From JAYPHU01 sp038127535 (GTDB taxonomy: Bacteria > Pseudomonadota > Alphaproteobacteria > Rhodospirillales > UBA2165), in NCBI GenBank assembly GCA_038127535.1, contig JAYPHU010000001.1, positions 1-64,000 of the forward strand: a stretch of 64,000 bases of DNA, given 5' to 3'. Below the pieces are notes generated by a model that was not told the origin of the DNA, did not search any database, and worked only from the letters and a program-made list of their open reading frames with translations. Position numbers and translations under genes: made by a program. Shown here in pieces: positions 59,966 through 64,000 of the stretch (position 1 is the first letter of the stretch; every line of letters starts with the position of its first letter).

Positions 59966-62725
59966 ATGAACCAGATCAGCAAGAAGCGCGAGATCATCGA
60001 CCGCCAGGCCCTGATCGCCGCCGTCGACGGCGTGCTTGGCGAAGATGGCTACGATGCCGCCAAACGGGCCGATATTCTGACCCTGCTCAAGGACACGCTT
60101 GTTGCAGGCCAGGGCGAGGTGCGCCGGCGGTTTGATGAGCTGGGCAGCGGCGCGGCCGTGCTGGCCGGCAATGCGTATCTGATCGATCAGTTGGTCCGGG
60201 TGATCTATGACCTCGCGACGGAAAAAGCCTATCCGGCGCCCAACCGCTCCACCTCCGAGCATATCAGCGTGGTGGCCATCGGCGGCTATGGCCGGGCTGA
60301 ACTGGCCCCCCATTCCGATGTCGATATCATGTTTCTGCTACCCTACAAGCCGACTGGTTATACAGAGCAAGTGGTCGAGTTCATTCTGTATATGTTGTGG
60401 GATTTGAACCTGAAGGTCGGCCACTCCACCCGCTCGGTCGACGAATGCGTTCGCCTGGCCAAGCAGGACGTCACCATCGAGACCAGTCTGCTGGACGCGC
60501 GCTGGCTGTGGGGCGACCAAAACACGTTCGGCCAATTCAAACAAAAATATCAATCAGACGTGATGGATGGCCGCGGCCCGGCGTTTGTCGAAGCTAAGCT
60601 GCAGGAGCGGGATGATCGGCACGACCGGATGGGCGATGCGCGCTATGTGGTCGAACCCAATATTAAAGAGGGCAAGGGGGGGTTGCGCGATTTGCAAACT
60701 CTCTACTGGCTGAACAAGTATCTCTATCGGGTTACTGACGTGGAAGAGCTGGTCTCGCTGAATGCTTTCACCGCCCAGGACGTGTTCCGCTACAACAAAG
60801 CGGCGGAATTTCTGGCGACTGTCCGATGCCACCTTCACTATATCGCCGGCCGGCCGGAAGAGCGCCTGACCTTCGATGTGCAGAAGGGCATCTCCGAGAA
60901 AATGGGCTACGAGGATCAGCCCGAATCCAGCGGCGTCGAACGCTTCATGAAGCACTATTTCCTGATCGCCAAGGATGTGGGCGATCTGACCCGGGTGCTC
61001 TGCGCCTATCTGGAAGACAAACAGGCCAAGCGATCCTTCTTCCGCATGCCCGGTTTCGCCTTCCGCCGGTTCAAGATCGACGGCTTCGATGTGGACCAGG
61101 GGCGGATCACGCTGCAATCGGACGATGCGTTCCGTCAGGACCCGCTGAAGCTGTTACGTATTTTCGCCGAGGCGCAGGAGCATGACCTGGATATCCATCC
61201 TCACGCGCTGCGCCAGATCAGCGAGGATTTGGATATGATTGATGCACGGTTCCAGAACGATCCGGCGGCGAACCAGCTGTTCCTGAATATTCTGACCTCG
61301 ACCAAGGACCCGGAAACCTCGCTTCGCCGGATGAACGAGGCCGGGGTGTTCGGTCTGTTTATTCCCGATTTCGGCCGGGTGGTCGCGCAGATGCAGTTCG
61401 ACATGTACCACACCTATACGGTGGATGAGCACACGATCCGCTCCATCGGCACCCTGTCCAGAATCGAGGCCGGCCAGTATGACCAAGAAATGCCCAACGT
61501 CACCGAAGCGCTGGAAAAAGTTCACTCCCGCCGTGCTCTTTATGTGGCCGTATTTATGCACGATATCGCCAAGGGCCGGGGCGGCGATCATTCGGAGCTG
61601 GGCGCCGATCTGGCGCTGGAGTTGTGCCCCCGGCTCGGTCTGGATCAGGAAGAAACGGCGACCGTGAGCTGGCTGGTCAAGGAACACCTGACCATGAGCG
61701 ACACGGCGTTTAAGCGGGATGTGGATGACCCGCTGACCATAAAGAATTTTGTTTCCGTCGTCCGCTCGGTGGAGCGCCTGCGCCTGCTGACGGTTCTGAC
61801 CTGCGTCGATATCCGGGCGGTCGGGCCCAGCACCTGGAACAATTGGAAATCCGGCCTGCTCCGGGGGCTGTATCAGCGGTCTCTCGAAGTGATGTCCGGC
61901 GACCAAGTGGAAGAAAACCGGGTCCACCGGATTGCCGCCGCCAAAGACCACCTGCGGGACGCCCTCGCCGGCTGGCCCGCTGAGTTCGTGGAGGAACACA
62001 TTTCATCGGGCTACCCGTCCTACTGGCTGACTTACGACACGAATTCTCATGTGCGCCATGCAGAAATTGTCCGAACCGCCAGGGATCAGAGGCTGAGCCT
62101 CTATATCGATTCCCGGATCGACGATACGTTCGAATATTCCGAAGTGACCGTATACGCCCCGGATCACCCCGGCATCTTCTCCAAGATCGCCGGCGTCATG
62201 GCGATCTCCGGGGTGACCATCATGGACGCCAAAATCGCCACCATGTCGGACGGGATGGTTTTGGACAGTTTCTCCTTCCTGGACGCGACCGATTCCGCGG
62301 TGACTCAGGACGACAAGATGAACCGCATTTTCCGCCGGATCGAAGACGTGCTGTCGGACAAGCTCCATCTCGTACAGGAATTGGAGAAAGCAAAGGCCAG
62401 CCGGGTCACGAAACAGGATGACATGTTCAGCGTGGCCAGCCGGGTGATCGTCGACAACAACGCTAGCGCCACCGACACCGTCATTGAAGTGACCGGTCTG
62501 GATCGGGCCGGCCTGCTTTATGATGTGACTGCGGCGATCACCGCACTGGGGCTCAAGATTTCCAGCGCGCACATCACCACCTTCGGCGAGGAAGCGGTCG
62601 ATAGCTTCTACGTGAAGGATGTCTTCGGCCTCAAGGTCACCCACGATGATAAAATCAAGCAGATCAAGATCGCGCTCTTGGATGCGGTTGACGGAGATCG
62701 GGCGCGCGCCATCGCGGCCGAGTAA
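59966..62725 (+). CDS. glnD: [Protein-PII] uridylyltransferase/uridylyl-removing enzyme
   Basis: GlnD senses glutamine and uridylylates or deuridylylates PII proteins. The 919-residue protein has the nucleotidyltransferase motif GGYGRAELAPHSDVD at residues 106-120, GKGGLRDLQTL, an HD domain with AVFMHDIAKGRGGDHSELGADLA, and two C-terminal ACT domains (VTVYAPDHPGIFSKIAGVMAISGVTI; VIEVTGLDRAGLLYDVTAAITALGL). The 93 bp upstream of the ATG contain a TATATTAAT-like -10. Confidence 0.98.
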   Translation: MNQISKKREIIDRQALIAAVDGVLGEDGYDAAKRADILTLLKDTLVAGQGEVRRRFDELGSGAAVLAGNAYLIDQLVRVIYDLATEKAYPAPNRSTSEHISVVAIGGYGRAELAPHSDVDIMFLLPYKPTGYTEQVVEFILYMLWDLNLKVGHSTRSVDECVRLAKQDVTIETSLLDARWLWGDQNTFGQFKQKYQSDVMDGRGPAFVEAKLQERDDRHDRMGDARYVVEPNIKEGKGGLRDLQTLYWLNKYLYRVTDVEELVSLNAFTAQDVFRYNKAAEFLATVRCHLHYIAGRPEERLTFDVQKGISEKMGYEDQPESSGVERFMKHYFLIAKDVGDLTRVLCAYLEDKQAKRSFFRMPGFAFRRFKIDGFDVDQGRITLQSDDAFRQDPLKLLRIFAEAQEHDLDIHPHALRQISEDLDMIDARFQNDPAANQLFLNILTSTKDPETSLRRMNEAGVFGLFIPDFGRVVAQMQFDMYHTYTVDEHTIRSIGTLSRIEAGQYDQEMPNVTEALEKVHSRRALYVAVFMHDIAKGRGGDHSELGADLALELCPRLGLDQEETATVSWLVKEHLTMSDTAFKRDVDDPLTIKNFVSVVRSVERLRLLTVLTCVDIRAVGPSTWNNWKSGLLRGLYQRSLEVMSGDQVEENRVHRIAAAKDHLRDALAGWPAEFVEEHISSGYPSYWLTYDTNSHVRHAEIVRTARDQRLSLYIDSRIDDTFEYSEVTVYAPDHPGIFSKIAGVMAISGVTIMDAKIATMSDGMVLDSFSFLDATDSAVTQDDKMNRIFRRIEDVLSDKLHLVQELEKAKASRVTKQDDMFSVASRVIVDNNASATDTVIEVTGLDRAGLLYDVTAAITALGLKISSAHITTFGEEAVDSFYVKDVFGLKVTHDDKIKQIKIALLDAVDGDRARAIAAE

Positions 62726-62801
62726 CCCGCCCCAATTTCGCCAAAATTTTCAAATTTCTAACCTCTGGTCATGGAACTGGGGTTAAGGTAAACACGCGAC
62801 C

Positions 62802-64000
62802 ATGTCACTGCTGCGCGCCATAACGACTGTTGGCGGCTTCACTATGCTGAGCCGAATTTTCGGATTTGTCCGGGATATTCTGGTCGCCGCCATCCTGGGT
62901 GCGGGACCCTTGGCGGACGCGTTCTTTGTCGCGTTCAAATTGCCCAACCTGTTCCGCCGGCTGTTTGCCGAAGGCGCGTTCAACGCCGCCTTCGTGCCTC
63001 AGTTCGCCGGATTCTTGGAGGCGGATGGACGTGCGCGGGCGCAGGTCTTTGCCGAACAGGCCCTGGCGATTCTGCTTTGGAGCCTCTTGGTCTTCACCCT
63101 GTTGGTGGAAGTCGCCATGCCGATGATCCTGCTCGGTTTCGCGCCGGGCTTTGCCGATGATCCGGAACAGATCAGCCGCACTGTGGTCCTCACCCGACTG
63201 ACCTTTCCCTATCTGTTGTTTATCTCGCTGGTCTCATTGATGGCCGGCGTATTGAACTCGATTGGCAAGTTTGCCGCCGCCGCTGCAACGCCGATCCTCT
63301 TGAATATTTGCCTGATCGGCGCGATCCTCTGGCTGACGCCGTTCTTGCCCAGCGCGGCCCACGCCTTGGCCTGGGGTGTATGCGGAGCGGGCGCGCTCCA
63401 ATTTGTCTGGCTGCTGACCCATTGCGTCCGGGCCGGCGTGCCGCTGCGCCTGCGCCTGCCGAAACTGACCGACGACGTTAAGACCATGCTGAAACGCATT
63501 GTGCCGGTGGCTATCGGCGCCGGGGTCTATCAGATCAGCCTGTTGATCGATACGGTGATCGCGTCGCTACTGCCCTCGGGCTCGATCTCGTATCTGTTCT
63601 TTGCCGACCGGGTGAACCAGTTACCCATGGGCGTGGTCGGTGTGGCGGTCGGCACGGCGCTGCTGCCGCGTCTCTCCCGCCAGGTGCGCGCCGGCGATGA
63701 GGCGGGTGCGGACAACAGTATGAACCGGGCGTTGGAGTTTTCCTTATTTTTAGGGGTTCCTGCCGCCGCCGCACTAATTGTCCTCGCCCACCCGATCATC
63801 ACCGTCTTGTTTCAGCGGGGCGAGTTCGGCCCGGAACAGGCTATCGCTACCGCCGGCGCTCTGGCGATCTATGCGGCCGGCATCCCGGCCTATGTCATGG
63901 TCAAAGGACTGTCCGCCGGGTTCTTTGCGTGGGAGGACACGGCGACCCCTGTGAAAATCGGCCTGATCGCCGTCGCCGTCAATCTGGTGTTGAATCTGAT
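62802..64000 (+). CDS. murJ: Lipid II flippase MurJ (3' end beyond the window)
   Basis: MurJ flips lipid II across the inner membrane for peptidoglycan synthesis. From the ATG at 62802 about 400 residues are visible: MSLLRAITTVGGFTMLSRIFGFVRDILVAAILG, DAFFVAFKLPNLFRRLFAEGAFNAAFVP, and PMGVVGVAVGTALLPRLSRQ, all MVF/MurJ signatures with many membrane helices. The last 100 or so residues lie outside. It follows glnD by 76 bp. Confidence 0.97.
   Translation, partial: MSLLRAITTVGGFTMLSRIFGFVRDILVAAILGAGPLADAFFVAFKLPNLFRRLFAEGAFNAAFVPQFAGFLEADGRARAQVFAEQALAILLWSLLVFTLLVEVAMPMILLGFAPGFADDPEQISRTVVLTRLTFPYLLFISLVSLMAGVLNSIGKFAAAAATPILLNICLIGAILWLTPFLPSAAHALAWGVCGAGALQFVWLLTHCVRAGVPLRLRLPKLTDDVKTMLKRIVPVAIGAGVYQISLLIDTVIASLLPSGSISYLFFADRVNQLPMGVVGVAVGTALLPRLSRQVRAGDEAGADNSMNRALEFSLFLGVPAAAALIVLAHPIITVLFQRGEFGPEQAIATAGALAIYAAGIPAYVMVKGLSAGFFAWEDTATPVKIGLIAVAVNLVLNL

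Noticed and set aside
1..64000. CRISPR arrays, rRNA or tRNA genes, prophage, or a classical defence island
   Set aside because: I saw no regular spacer repeats, no tRNA cloverleaf-like segments in the intergenic regions and no phage, restriction or toxin-antitoxin genes. Small structured RNAs could be missed by eye.

Overview
The window is a chromosomal segment from an alphaproteobacterium of fairly high GC content. Family composition and gene order both say so: rho-hemJ-hemH-hemE facing a PPDK-regulator/maf/aroE/coaE/dnaQ run, the his block followed by hslVU, the hrcA-grpE-dnaK-dnaJ-dapB block, and mutS-glnD-murJ. I cannot name a genus. A 100-N gap inside hemH has identical 55-bp flanks, the signature of two k=55 contigs joined without merging, so the sequence is probably a draft or metagenome-derived assembly.

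Layout. 1-4222: minus-strand rho (last residues cut by the window edge) and the haem genes hemJ, hemH and hemE. 4223-4696: an AT-rich, gene-free stretch between hemE and the PPDK-regulator gene, the position of the replication origin in Caulobacter and Rickettsia. The genes diverge from it, so it is the likely oriC. 4697-9366: ppsR-like, maf, aroE, coaE and dnaQ, mostly overlapping, then a TauD-type dioxygenase. 9373-11400 (minus): a VOC protein, secB, fxsA. 11688-17445: Tim44-like, mltA, lutABC (lactate oxidation), smr and an XRE regulator. 17469-22272: a lone fliN, an NTF2-like protein, then HIT, hisE, hisF, hisA, hisH, DUF2628 and hisB on the minus strand. 22501-24389: hslVU. 24379-27878: an AlkB/Ada-like repair pair, DUF3237, an FMN hydroxy-acid oxidase and an SDR.

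27868-29857 is a scar. comM (yifB) survives only as an N-terminal and a C-terminal fragment. Between them lies AT-richer DNA with a nonsense-mutated DUF2063 fragment and a small orphan secreted protein. 29948-38263: a glycosyltransferase-like protein, gshB, a BON lipoprotein, yraN (frameshifted at a G6 run), rsmI, an LpoA-like lipoprotein, hemW, rdgB and rph. 38468-44868: the heat-shock genes hrcA, grpE, dnaK and dnaJ, then dapB. Palindromic intergenic repeats occur before gshB and between grpE and dnaK. 44865-49444: DUF2244, nth, a lipoprotein whose frame continues past an amber stop into a proline-rich repeat tail, a bactofilin, an EI24/CysZ-like membrane protein and a PfkB-family kinase. 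49509-54949: a cell-envelope cluster with three GT9 glycosyltransferases, a methyltransferase and AmpG. 55038-57040: a macrodomain protein, a deletion scar joining a truncated GT2 gene to a truncated membrane glycosyltransferase gene, and a GST. 57173-64000: mutS, glnD and partial murJ.

Most of the window is conserved housekeeping sequence. I found no CRISPR array, rRNA, tRNA, intact insertion sequence, prophage or recognisable defence system. The points most worth a second look are the origin, the false gap in hemH, the comM replacement, the amber-separated lipoprotein tail, the yraN frameshift and the GT scar.
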